In this document: piece after piece, positions 34,501-46,329 of the stretch
Layout: each line of letters opens with the position of its first letter
Numbering within the stretch: the first letter of the stretch is position 1
Source: Chlorella sorokiniana
Lineage: Eukaryota > Chlorophyta > Trebouxiophyceae > Chlorellales > Chlorellaceae
DNA length: 64,000 nt
Reading direction: 5' to 3'
Assembly (NCBI GenBank): GCA_025917655.1
Contig: CP084617.1
Span: 496,001 to 560,000, forward strand
The notes under the pieces: model-generated
Told to the model about the DNA's origin: nothing
Database searches by the model: none
Seen by the model: the letters and a program-made list of their open reading frames with translations, nothing else
Made by a program: the position numbers and the translations under genes

Positions 34501-37500
34501 CAGGTGCGGGGGAGAGGGGCGCGAGCTATGACTCACGAGCAGCTTCTGCACTGCTAACCAAGGTGGAATGGTCGGGCGTCGCCTGCCCCCTACTCCTTGT
34601 CCTAGATCTTTCGTCTGCTGCTCCACCCTCGGGCAGGCGATCGTGGAGCACTGGGCCTTTGAGGCCGCCGTCATCGGCTCCGTGCTAGCCAACACAATCG
34701 TGCTGGGCATGCCCTACTACGGCATGAGCGACACATACGCCAGCAGGTGTGTGGCGGCGTGCTCCCGCTCCTGGCTCCCTCGCCGCGGCCTGTGAGCCCG
34801 CGGAGGCACGGGCTGTGCATGGCTGGCAGCCTGCGCACATGTGTGTGTGTGGTTGGTTGCTGGAGATGTGCTGCCTCGCTCAGCGGTCTGTGCACGGCGA
34901 CACGCAGCGGTGCTGCCAGCGCCAGGCCCTGTCCTGACACCCAAAGAGAGCCGTGAGCACGGCAGCACGGCAGCAAGGCCATGCCGCCGCCTCACTGCCC
35001 CACTGCCCCCACGCTCTGCCGCCCTGCCAGGCTGAACACGGCCGACAACGTGCTCACCTTCTGCTTCGTGGCGGAGGCGCTGCTCAAAGTCACGGCCTGG
35101 GGGCGGGCCTACTTTGCGGACCCCTTCAACCTCTATGACCTAGCTGTCACCGTCGCCGCGCTGGCCTCCTTCATCGTGGCCAGCGTCACGCCCGGCGGCG
35201 GCGCGGGCGGCCTGTCGGGCCTGCGCGCCGTGCGCATCCTGCGCCTGCTGCGCCTGCTCACCGTGCTGCCCGCGCTGCAGCGCTTCCTGCGGGTCCTCGC
35301 CCGCGTGCTGGCCCGCTGCATCGCCTTCTTCGGCATAGTCGCCCTCACAGGTCAGCTGCTGGCCGCCCAGCCGGCGATCGGGATGCGGGCCAGGGCGGTG
35401 GCTGGGGCGGGACCAGGGTGGCATGGCGGAGCCTGGTGATGGTGGGAGCTGTGCGGGCAGGGCTGGCGGGGCAGGCGGGCGCTGCCACCGCCCAGTCTTC
35501 ATCCTTCGCACGCTCTCAGTTACCGATTCCCCAGGCTCGCAGCACGGCACCGTCACTCACTGGCCCAAATCCATCCATCCCTGGTGCCCAACCTTTCAAG
35601 TCACTCGTCGTCTCCCCAACACACACACACACACACGCCCACATTACCGCCCCCAACCCACCGCAGTGGTGCTGTTTGCTGTGCTGGGCATGCTGGTGCT
35701 GGGCGGGCGCTGGGACCCGGCCACCGACCCGGACGCCCCCGCCTCACCTTCAACTCGTTTGGGGAGTCGCTGGTGTCGGTGTTTGACGTGCTGACAGGTG
35801 GGCACGCCACGGCACGCCCCCACCCGATGCGAGGCTGGGCCGGCAGCACAGCTCCCTGCTGCGATCCGCGGCGGTGGCAGGCGGGCGAGCCACGCCAGGT
35901 GGCGCACGCTCGGGGTGGCGACGATCGGCGGCGTTGCTTCTCCTCCCTCGCGCACCGCAGGCTCCTTGGAGGGGACGATGTTTTACGCGATGTACGTCAC
36001 GCACGGCTGGGCGGTACTGTACTACATGGCCGTGGTGGTACTGGGCAACTTCCTGGTGCTCAACCTGCTGGTGGCCATCCTGTACGAGCTGTTCCTGGAG
36101 GAAAGCGGCGGTACCGCGGTGAAGAAAGCCGCCCGGGGGACTGGGCAGCCTTGCGGCGCCTGCGCGGCTGCGTGGCTGCCCTGCTGCCGCGGCGCGCGCA
36201 AGTAGCCACCACCCAGGACACACCCCGCGGCTGCCACGGCTGGCGGCGAGAAGCTGTGCGACCTGGAGCAAGGCGGCGGCGCGGTGCGTGGCGGCTGCCA
36301 CGGCGCGGCGCCGCACGCGGCGTCCCGCACCAGCAGCGGCAGCTACTACTGCAAGCCCGACAAAGACCTGCCCGCCAGCCGCCTCTCGTCCTTCCAGTCA
36401 GACCCCGTCCGCCGCACGACAGGCCCTTCCAGCGAGGACGACGCGACGCCAAGCGCCGCCGCGGAGCGGCCCCAGGGCTGGTGCCGCGTGGCTGCTGCGG
36501 CCGCCAGGCTGGCATCATGCGGGCCTGAGTGGAAGGGGGCGGTGGGGCCGCCGCTATCAACGTACACAAGTGAGCGCCAGCTTGCGCTGGATCCCCCTGC
36601 TGCTGCGCTGAATGCGAAATGCTGAAAGTGTCCTTCCTGCCTCACCCAAGCACGTGAGCCCCCTAATTCACCCCCCTTCCCCCGCCGCACACACACACAC
36701 ACAACCACCTGCCACACCACCCTCCCCACACTCCCACCCACCCTCCCTGCAGCCCGCTCGTTCTGGCTGCTGGGCCCAGAGAGCCGCCTCCGCCGCTGGC
36801 TCTTTTCGCTGGTGGACGACCGCCGCTTTGAGGCCGCGGTGATGCTCGTCATCCTGTTCAACTGCGGCGTGATGGCGCTGGAGAGCCCCGGCAACTCGGA
36901 GCGGCTGGGTGGGTGCGGGGGGGGATTCTAAACCCTAACCTGCTTGAACGGGAGGAGCGGCCGCAGCAGCGGCTGACACATGCCCAGCCCTGCCCGCCCC
37001 GTGCTGGCGCCGCTGCCTGCTGGCACAGGCTGACTGGCCGGCCCTTGGTCACCACGAAGCACCACTTCTGGCTCCTCTCGTGTGCCGCCCCGCAGCCGGC
37101 CTGCTTTGGAACATGGAGTGGGGCTGCCTCGCCTTCTACCTCGCCGAGATGGCGGCCAAGCTGCTGGCGCTGGGGGCGGTGAGAGTGCACTTCATCTTCG
37201 TTTTGTACACCTTGTGCCTGGCTGCTATGCCGCCGGCAGTAGCCCGCGCTGCCCGTGCTGGGTTCGGATGCATGGCAGCCTGCTGGGCTGGGCTGCCACC
37301 GCAGGCTGCAGGCCGCTGCACGGCTCATGCTTGCGTGCGTCCGGCCAGATGCTGTTTCACTTTGCACCCGCATCTCCCTTGCACGCTTCAGTGGGCCCAG
37401 CCGGGTGCAGCTACTTCCGGTCTGCCTGGAACTGGCTCGACTTCACAATCGTGTGCACCTCCCTGCTGGCCTCCGTGCTGTCCGGCACGGGCTGGGTGGC

Positions 37501-40500
37501 GGCGCTGCGCCTGCTGCGCGTGCTGCGCCCGCTTCGCCTCATCGCGCGGTCCACGCAGATGAAGGTGGGAAGCCGTTGGGAAGCTACGGAAGCGGGGCCC
37601 GGCTGAGCCCTGGCTCACCGCGCCGCCCGGTTGTCCAGGCGCCCCATGGAAGCCCAGCCATTGCTGTGCCGCTGCTGTCGCAATCTATGCACCTTTGAGC
37701 TCGGCGCTGGACAGGGCGGCTGGTGCCTTGAACTACCCTAACTGCTACATTCCCCCCCCGCTGGCCCTTTCATCGCAGGCCGTTGTGGGCTGCCTCTTCA
37801 CATCCATCATCTCCATGACACATGTGCTCGCAGTGGCGCTGCTGGTGCAGCTGGTGTTTGCCATCCTGGGCATGCAGGCAAGGAGTGGCGCTGCTGCGCT
37901 GCCCGGGCGGCAGCCGCCCTTCCGGCCCACCTCCTGCGCAACAGCCCTCGCTGCAGGCGCTGCGTCTGCCCTGCGCACAAGCGGCCTTTGTTCGCCAGAA
38001 GCACGCAGCTCCCGCCAACACCGGCGTGGTCGTCGCCGCCGCTCCCCCTCAACCGCCCTTGAACATCAGTCCAAAAACCAGCCCTGCGCCCGGCCCCGCT
38101 CCAATGCAGCTGTTCATGGGAGAGATGCACTCCTGCACATCAGACACGTGCTGCGTGGATGCCGCCGACCAGGGCTCCTGCATGGTGCGCCCGCCCCCTC
38201 TCGGTGCCTGCACCTGTGCCTGGCCGCGGCTGCCCAGCCCTTGAAGCAACGGAACCGCGACAGCCGTGCTGAAAGGTTGTTCCCCCAAACAATGCCGCGG
38301 TTGCAGGAGGTGTTGATGGAAGAGCAGTGCGTGGGCACCGACCCGAGCGGCTCCCCCTGCGTGTGGACCCTGCAAGTCTACAACTTTGACAAGCAAGCAG
38401 CCGCTCTCCGACGCTCTCCTGCTTGCTCCTGCTTTCCTGTTGTTCCGCCTGTCACGGCAGCTGCGCTCGTCCCTGCTTCGCTGACAGCGCCGCGCTCGAG
38501 CGTCGCTACCATCCCCACGCAAGCGCCTCCCCACTCATGCGCACGCGTGCAGTCCCCCAAAACGCCCTCTTGTCACCCCTCCCCCTCCCGCCCCCCCTTG
38601 GACCTCCACTCCGCTCACCCCTCCCCCGTCTTTCAAATTCTCGAAGGATTGTTGTTTCCAGAAGAAGCGAGTTCTCTATTTCTCCCCCTTCCCGTCTGCC
38701 GCAGCCTTTGGAACTCCATGGTGACCCTGTCTGTGCTGATGACGGGCGCTTACTGGTCCGACGTGCTGCTGGCCGGCAGCGACACCGCTGGCCAGGGCGT
38801 GCAGATGCAGGAGAACGCGTCGGTGAGGCGTTTGCTGCAAACAATAGCTCTGATGCGGTGCGGGGCCTGCGTGCATGCGCACCAGCGAACGCGCAGCCCC
38901 CCCCGCCCCCCGCCCCGCGCCCCACGTCCCGCGTACACACCTGCTTAGCGCGGGGCCCCCATTCTGCAACCCTTTCACCCCCTCCACAACCCACCTCCCC
39001 CAACCACCCACATGCGTCGCGCAGACCGCCGAGGCCGCCGTCTACTTCACGATTTACCAGTGCGTTGCGCAGTTCTTCGTGTTCAACCTGTTCATCTCAG
39101 TCGTGCTGGGTGCGGCTGGCCGCGACGGCGCTGCGCTGCACGACGCTGGGCTGCTGGGCTGCGTGGGGCTGCCGCTCCGCGCCCTGCTTGCTGCGCATCT
39201 ACTGCTGCTCGCTGTTGCGTGTCACTCGAGTCTGATCCGCTCTCCATATCCCAGCTTTGTATTGTCTCGTGACCGCCCTTTGCTTCTTTCTGCTTCCTTC
39301 CGCACAGACGCGTACAACGAACGAGTTGAGCGGCAGGGCATGGGCGTGATGCTGACGGAAGGGCAGCGAGAATGGGTGAAGGCCCAGCTGCACCTGCTGC
39401 ATGACCTGCCAGAGAAGCGCTCCCAAGCCCCCTCCTCCCGCTGGCGCCGCCGCATCCACGCTGTCGTCACGGTGCGCTGCCGCATTCAAACGCAACAAGA
39501 AAGCGCCGACGCAGGCACCCGCCGGGGATTCACGCTGTGGAGAGGGGGCGTTCAGGCCTGGGGGCTGCCTAACCGGCGCCCCCTGCTGGCTGCAAAGCGC
39601 TCGCGGCTGCACGGCGACCTGCGCTGCGCCAGCGCTGCCGTGCCGCCATCCACGCCTCTGGCACCTTGCCCTTTGCAGCGCCCTCTGTTCGATTACGTCA
39701 CCCTGGTCTGCATACTGGCTTCCGGCGTGGCCCTCAGCCTGCAGCATTATGGCCAGAGCGACGCATGGAGCACGGTGGGTCGCCAGCGGGCCCCAACGCA
39801 TGGCCGTCTACGCCCAGCAAAGTTTGCCCGCGCGCTCTCGCTGCCCCATGAACCCTGCTGGCTGTCGCAGCAGGGCTCTCAGCGCTGCGCGCCCAAATCC
39901 CCACCCGCCGGCCCGCCCCGTGCACCCCCACTCCGCCACGGCCGCCGCAGGCCTCCGATGGGTCAACAACGCCTTCACCCTGCTCTTCTGCGCTGAGTCG
40001 CTGGCCAGGCTGGCGGCGCTCTTCCCGGCCCGCTACTTCGGCGACGGCTGGAACTGGTTTGACTTTGTCGTCACCTGGGGCTCCCTGCCCAGTGAGCCCC
40101 CCCCGCTGTTTTTTTTTTCTGCGCGATGGCGGGGGCGTCGCTCCCTGCAGCCATGCATGACGCCCAGGCCGTGCAAGCACGCCTGCTCCAGTGTGTGTGG
40201 TGCATTGTGCATCTCTCGCGGCAGCTCAGCGGGGCTTGCGGCGGGCCGAAGGCGGGCAAGCCCCGTCGCTGTGGCCCTCCCCTTGCGACGCAGGCGTCTT
40301 TGTGGCGGCGGGCCCCACGGTGGGCGCGCTGCGCGTGCTGCGTGCGGTGCGGATCGCGCGCGCCGTGAGGTATGCGCGCGGCCTCAAGCGCATCGCCACC
40401 ACGCTCTACATCACCCTGCCCACCCTGGCCAACGCGGTCCTCGTCTTCGCCCTGTTCCTCTTCATGTTTGCCGTGCTGGGCACGCAGCTCTTCTACGGTG

Positions 40501-42849
40501 GGCGCCCTGGTTGCGTCTCACCTGCATGCATGTGCGCATGTGTGAACTGTGCTTGTGTGTGCGTTCACGGATGTGTTTGTGTGGGGCAGGGGTTGGTGGC
40601 AGGGATCTGGGGCGCCTCTTCCACCGGCTGGTTGCTCTCCGAGGCGCTGCCTGCGGGTGGCTTGGGCGTTCTATCAGCCCGCCTCTGCCTCCCAGCAACA
40701 AGGCCCCCTGTCTCTGCACCGCTCCCTGTCATGTGCAGGAACGCTGCCGAACGAGGACCTGCTGCTGGACGGCCAGGGGTTCACCACCTTTTTCAACTGG
40801 CAGAACACAGGCAACGCACTGATGATGCTCACCAATGCCGCGACGGGTGCGCTCGTGTCGTGTGTATGGTTGAAGAAGGGCGGGAGTGTGTGTGTGTGGG
40901 AGGGGGGCGCGCGTGCACTGATTATCTAATGTTTGAGAGGCCCAGGGGCCTCTGCCGCTGCCCCCACCAGGCCTGCCCGCTGTGCTGTGTGCGCTTTGCC
41001 GGTGCCTGCGCCAGCCAGGCTTGGCTCGGCTCCTGCGCTACTAGATATTGGTCTTGCCTCTTCACCCGGTCCCTGCGTTTGTGAGCATCGTGTGCTGCTC
41101 GGCCCACCCGCCTTTCGATTCCTTGCTGCACCCAGCGCACATGTCGTTCAATTGCTTCTTCGATTGTTCTTTTTGTTTTTTCCCACAGGGGACAACTGGG
41201 AGAAGTTCCAGGCGGACACGATGGTGCAGCCCCCGACTGCGACGCGGCGGCGGGCGCCTGCGGCTCCACCCTCGCCTCCCTCTTCTGGCTGCCCTTCATG
41301 GTGCTCTGCTCCTTCCTCCTGCTGTCCATCGTGGTGGCGGTGGTGGTGGAGGCCTACACCATGAACCGGCAGCCGCCAGAGGTGCGGCAGCGGGCGCCCG
41401 CACAGCGCAGCCCCTGCTCGCCGCGACTCCCTTGCCCTCGCCTGCGTGCTTGCTGAGCTGGGGCGGACCGCCGCTGCGGCGCGGCGCAGCGGGGTGCGGG
41501 GCCCCGTGCGCGTCTGCCCATTCGCCTGCGTGCCCTGGGTGGCGCCAGCCCTGCTCACAGCTGAGGAGCCAAGGCTTCTGAGCCTGCAGCATGCGCTGCG
41601 GTTCGTTGGCTGCACCCCCCACCCACCCACCCACACAAACACACACCGCCCGTTCAACCTTGCCTGATTCCACCCTGTGTGCTTGCCGCAGGTCACCCCT
41701 GAAAACATAGAGCAGCTGAAGCAGCGGTGGAGCGAGCTGGACACGCTGGGGCTGGGCTTCATCAACGTCGCAGAGGTGAGCTGCGCTGCTGCCATCTTCT
41801 CTCGATGGCAGCCAGCAAGCAGCCGAGTCGAGTCATTGAAAGGCATGACGGGCCTGCGCCTGCTTTTGGTCGCGTGACGCCTTGTTCCTTGCCACTGTGC
41901 CCCCTCACCCCCCCCGCCCCATGCAGCTCCACTCCCTACTAGAACGGGTGGATTTTCCTCTGGGCTACGCCGACCACCCTCAGGGCTGCTTTGATCCAAG
42001 CGACACCGCCCACCTGGCTGCCTCGCTGCTGCAGGCACGCCGCCACCTGCCTGCGCCTCCCTGGCACCCCTCTCACATGCCGCCGCCCGCCTGCCAACAG
42101 CCTGCAGCCTCGGCGGCCTGCTTTGCTGCAAGGGGTCTGGGTTGCATGCCAGCCCGAGGGCGCTCCTCCCCCCGCCCTGCTGCCCGCCCGGACTGGCTTG
42201 CGCCCTGCCCTGTCCCTGTGCCCCTCTTCCCACCCTAACACGGCTGCCTGCCTGCCCCTGTGCCCTGCCCTGTCGCTGTCCCGTGCCCCTCCTCCCACCC
42301 CAACCCGGCTGCCTGCCTGACCCTGCGCCCTTTGCTGCGCCTGTGCCCCTGCCCTTCTTGCCCCCGCCAGGTGGACGACGACGGCTCGGTTTACTACCAC
42401 GAGGTGCTGCAGGCCCTCACAGCGCGCGCAGCAGGCATCTCCATCGCGTCTCTGGGCCACGCCGCCCAGCGCGAGCTGCGGGAGGAGACGCGGGTGCGCA
42501 AGGAGCGCCAGCGCCAGCGCCAGCTCGCCCTGCGCCGCCGCCAGCTGCAGCGCCAGCAGCGCATGGCCCGGGGCGGCTGCGCCCGGCGGCGGCGGCGGCG
42601 CGGCGGCGGCGGCGGCGGCGGGCCTCCCTCCGCCGTCTGCCAGCGGCGGCAGCACGCTGTCCCGCTTGATGGAGGGGCTGGGGGCGGCGGGGCAGCCTGG
42701 CGGGCAGCCTGCAGCATGCGCCCAGCGCGCCGCCGCCCCTGCTGCACGGCTTGTCCGCGGAGCTTTCTGTGGGGGCTGCCTCGCTGCCGCCGCTCAGCAG
42801 CCGAGCAGAGAGCATCCCCACGTCGCCCTCCGCAGCAGGCGGCACGTGA
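31541..42849 (+). CDS. Four-domain voltage-gated cation channel (CaV/NaV superfamily) with unusual pore
   Basis: This is a plasma- or ciliary-membrane pore protein of 24 helices. The N-terminus has SSRACFVLPLHSPARRLCGS (equivalent of the CaV RALFCLTL block). Domain I: S1-S2 31985-32170, a long insert, S3-S4 32725-32869, S5 from 33068, pore 33419-34093. Domain II: S1 34637, S4 VRILRLLRLLTVLP near 35232, pore 35740-36000. Domain III: S1 36753, S4 LRLLRVLRPLRLIARS near 37506, pore 38704-38823. Domain IV: S1 39680, S4 LRVLRAVRIARAVRYARGLK near 40330, pore 40740-41230. The S4 arginines indicate voltage sensing. The C-terminus has the EF-hand-like segment NIEQLKQRWSELDTLGLGFI and VDDDGSVYYHEVLQAL typical of these channels. 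The stop at 42847-42849 follows AESIPTSPSAAGGT. Introns at 37878 and 42035 are GC-AG; a base is missing at 35736-35740. Filter positions are L, S, A, D, so ion preference is unclear. Confidence 0.9.
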
Positions 42850-42898
42850 AGCGGTGCATAATAAACTCCCCCCCTTTTCCCCGCGCCGCCCCCACGCC

Positions 42899-42935
<37 letters not shown>

Positions 42936-43547
42936 CCCCTGCTTACCTGTCCGTTCTCTTGTTCCCCTCTGTACCAGCCCTTGTCCCCGCTCTTATCAGT
43001 CGCTGCTTGCAGGAGCAGGCGTGTGCCTCGGCTCCTTCCCGTTTTCGCTCTGCTGTTTGGATGGCCTGCATCACGTCCTGCGGGCGCCCACCCTTGTTGC
43101 GGCATTGCTTGCACGCGCCCCTTGCCTCTCGGCGCCGCATTGTTGTCTCCTTTTACATCCCATCAATTGATACTGGTGCTCCCCTTGCTGCTCCTGATCC
43201 CTGCGAGCCCGCTTGCTTCCTGTTGCACTTTATTCCTGTTGCATGGCTCCTGTGCGTGCCATGCCCCCGTTCTCGAGCACCTTCCAAGCAATCCCCAGTG
43301 CTGAGCCCTGACCAGACTCTGTGACTGCAAACTAGCAAAGCTGAGGCTAGCAGCGCGGGACGCTGCTATGAGGACATGTCAGCGGCAGGCCGCCCCGCTT
43401 GGAAGCGTTTAAGGGTGGCAGCAGGATGGCCAGGGGAAGGGTGTTGTTCAGGGTTCTGGCAGCAACAAGTTGGGAACTCTGTCCGATGAGGCCCCCAAAG
43501 GTGTTACGCCATTCCGTTCGCGAGCCTGCACCAACCGCGCCGCCAGC
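42850..43547. other. 3' regions of convergent genes
   Basis: This lies between the channel stop (42849) and the stop of the sugar-transferase gene (43548). It contains a CA microsatellite at 42905-42933. A minus-strand TGTAA at 43152-43156 lies 392 bases after the transferase stop and could be its poly(A) signal, though the distance is long. No coding exon is seen. Confidence 0.4.
42905..42933. repeat. (CA)n microsatellite
   Basis: An uninterrupted CA run of about 29 bases lies 55 bases after the channel stop codon, probably in its 3' untranslated region. Confidence 0.9.
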
Positions 43548-46083
43548 TCAGCACCAGATGGCTGGCTGGCTGGCATTGTAAGGGCTGTCCATGAGGGCCG
43601 CCGCCGCAGCGCTGTGCAAGTCCGCCCTCAGCACGGCCAGCGCTGGTGGCTCGCCGCCGTGCACCAGCCCCAGCGTTGTCCTGTCCCCAGGGCAGCCGAG
43701 GTGCGTCGCCTCGGTCTCCGGCAGCCTCCACTGCCGCGGGCGGCAGGCAGGCACGCCGCTGGCGGCGGCCGGGTGGGGCGCACAGCCTGCGCGGCGCAGC
43801 GGCGGGCTTACGAACGCAGCTCAGCACACGGCGGCCATCCCTGGCTCCTGAGCAGCAACGGAGCACCTGGCTGCTCCCACGCAGCAGGTTCCCTGCCCCT
43901 GAGGCTTAAAAAAAAAGACGCGCGGTTTGCGCGATCGTGTTTGAAAACTGGCGCATGAACTTCTTCCAATGTTGCTGTGTTTGCCGCGGCAGGCCACCCC
44001 TCCCCCGCGACTCACCGTCCACAAACCAAAACCCCGCCCGGCGCAGCACCTCCTCCTTCACCGCGGTGCTGTGGGCGCAGATGGGGTGCACGAAGAGCAC
44101 GCGCCGGTCGCAGGGGTCCAGGGCCCCCAGCCAGGCGGGGAGCCGATGGCGCAGGTTTCTTGCAGGTAGGCGAAGTGGGAGGGGTAGTAGGTGTGCAGGA
44201 CGGGCACCCGGTCCTGCAGGCCCAGAGAGGTGAGCTGCATGGCGCGAGGAGGAAGGGACGGGGAAGGGGGGCGTCAGGAGGCTGGCCCCTGCGAGACCAC
44301 TTGCGTGTGTTTGGCAAGCACATGACCAAAGAAGTGCATGGGATGGAGCCAGGCCGGGAGGCAGCGCTGCATCACCCTGCAGGCGGCTGTCAGGTGCGGG
44401 CGCAGCGCAGAGCTCACGTTGCGGCGCGCGCGGTGGCACTTGCAGAGGCTGGGGCAGGCCACGAGCTCGCCCGCAGCGTGCATCTCGCGGATGGCCGGCT
44501 GCGTGGCCTGCTGCCGCTCCATCATGGCGGGCGCCAACGACAGCCACTTGGCGGCAAAGGCGAGGACGCCGGGGTGGGCAGCATCACAAACTGGCCCGTG
44601 TTGACTGCGCAGGGTTGGGGGGGTGACCGCTGCACTTCACACAGATGCGTCAGAAGCACTGGGTGCCGATGCGGCTGGCGGTCGGCGGGGTGGGAGGGGC
44701 AGCCGTGCATGGCACCTCTCTACCGAGACCCTGCCTAAACGCTGTGGAAGCACACACAGGGTGACAGAATGACGCTGGGCAAGTGTGCTGGACATCCTCA
44801 GGCTCACCGGGGTCCTCCTTCTGGAAGGCCCCATCCGCCGCCGCCTGCTCCATAAACGCCAGGTAGGAGGCCCACAGCGGCTTTGCGGTGTAAGCCACAT
44901 CCACGTCTGCAGGCAGGCGGGCCCTGGCAAAGTACAGCTCGGCAGCAGGGCTCTGTGCAACCAAAGCGCAGCGCCAGCGGCAGGGGCTGGGCAGTTGGAT
45001 AGGTGCGGGCGGCAGAGTGCCGTTAAGCACAGAGCTGCCGGCTGGCCGCGCCTGCCAGCATGACCACGTAGCCCCGCTGCAGGGCGTGCAGCAGCACCGC
45101 GGGCTTGAGCCACACGATGGCCAGCCAGTCGTGCGAGCCCCAGTAGCCCCCGGCTCGCCGCCGCCCGCCAGCGGCTCCACCAGCAGCGGCGCCACGTCAG
45201 CGCAGGGCAGGTTGAGGTCGGCGCAGGCCTCCAGGTCAGCAGGCGTCCAAGTCAGCACCACGTAGTTGCTCACGCCGCCAAATTTGACCAAAGAATACAC
45301 TGCGAAGGAGGAGTCAGCAGGCTTTTGAACAACGGCTGTTGACCCCACACGGCTTCATTCCCGACTGGTGCCCCCTGGTCACAGCCCCACACACAAAGCC
45401 TCACCGCTGTTCTGCCCCATCACGGCGAAGTCGCGGCTGAAGAGAAGCAGCGCAACGGACTTGTTGTGGCTGCCCACAGGGCGCGATTGGAGCGCCAGCA
45501 GCGCATCGAGCTCGTGCACACCCGCCCATGGCAGGGCGGCCGACCGCGGCGGCAGCAGCCAGGGGGCGGCCGCAAACTCTTGCGCAAACCAGGCTGCCTC
45601 TTTACTCACAACATCTGGATCTGCCTTCGGTGGGGTAAGGGGTCCAGGCAGCGGCGTCAACAAAGCTGCGGGAAGGTAGGGTTCTCTGGGAGGGAGCGCT
45701 GTCCCGCAGCACCCTGTAGCGCTCACCTGCAACCGCTCATACGCTGCCTGGCTTGGTGCTGCGTCCGTGTTTGTCACGTTCCACTGCATGCCGGCTGCAT
45801 TGTTGTGGCAGCACAACTAATATCATCCCAAGGCGGCTTCCGTCGTGCCAGGCAGCAGCCGCCGCAGCTCACCTGCCATGCCCTCGCGTCCTGCGTTCCG
45901 CTGCTGCCTCGGCTGATGCTGCCAGGTCGCCCTCGCTGTGGACAGGAGCCTCTCGTTTATTTGTGCTCCAAGCAGCATGCCCAGCAGGAGAGCCACCAGC
46001 GGCAGTCCAAAGCCGAGCGCCCCCTGCTGCCAAGCGGCATTGCGAGCTGAAGGCCTGGAATGAGACATGAACAGCAGAGGCAT
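43548..46083 (-). CDS. Type II membrane nucleotide-diphospho-sugar transferase (PF03407-like)
   Basis: This is probably a Golgi glycosyltransferase of the plant RRA/XEG113-like group. The start at 46083 gives a short cytosolic N-terminus, then a single signal-anchor GALGFGLPLVALLLGMLLG. The luminal part reads MQWNVTNTDAAPSQAAYERL, SRPVGSHNKSVALLLFSRDF, NYVVLTWTPADLEACADLNL, YWGSHDWLAIVWLKPAVLLH, GYVVMLA joined to DVDVAYTAKPLWASYL (the DxD metal/sugar-nucleotide motif), NTGQFVMLPTP plus VLAFAAKWLSLAPAMMERQQ (the family's NTG block), VPVLHTYYPSHFAYLQETCA, DRRVLFVHPICAHSTAVKEE and an end PYNASQPAIWC. The intron that splits the DxD motif is GC-AG (donor 45051). Single bases are missing at 45147-45151 and 44569-44570. 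The acceptor substrate cannot be told from sequence. Confidence 0.85.
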
Positions 46084-46329
46084 TGCTCGAAGGCATGGGG
46101 GACCAAAGAGGCGTCAGGCTGTCCAGCCGCCACTCTTGGATCAATAAGGTCTGCAGTGCTGGCGGCTCCCTGCGCTGGCGCTTTGTGCTGCTGGACCCCA
46201 GACATTCCTGAGCCCCTCGCCTTTTCGCTCAATTCACTAACCACTAAATAGAGATGCAGTGTTGGTTCTCATGTGCATGACCATGACAGAGCACGATGCT
46301 GTCAGCACCCAGCACGCCGCCCGAGTGGC

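Noticed and set aside
16304-42849. A functional K+ channel alpha/beta pair
   Set aside because: The KAB1-like reductase and the channel are 12 kb apart with unrelated genes between, and KAB-type proteins partner with Shaker channels, not four-domain channels. Co-location is probably chance.
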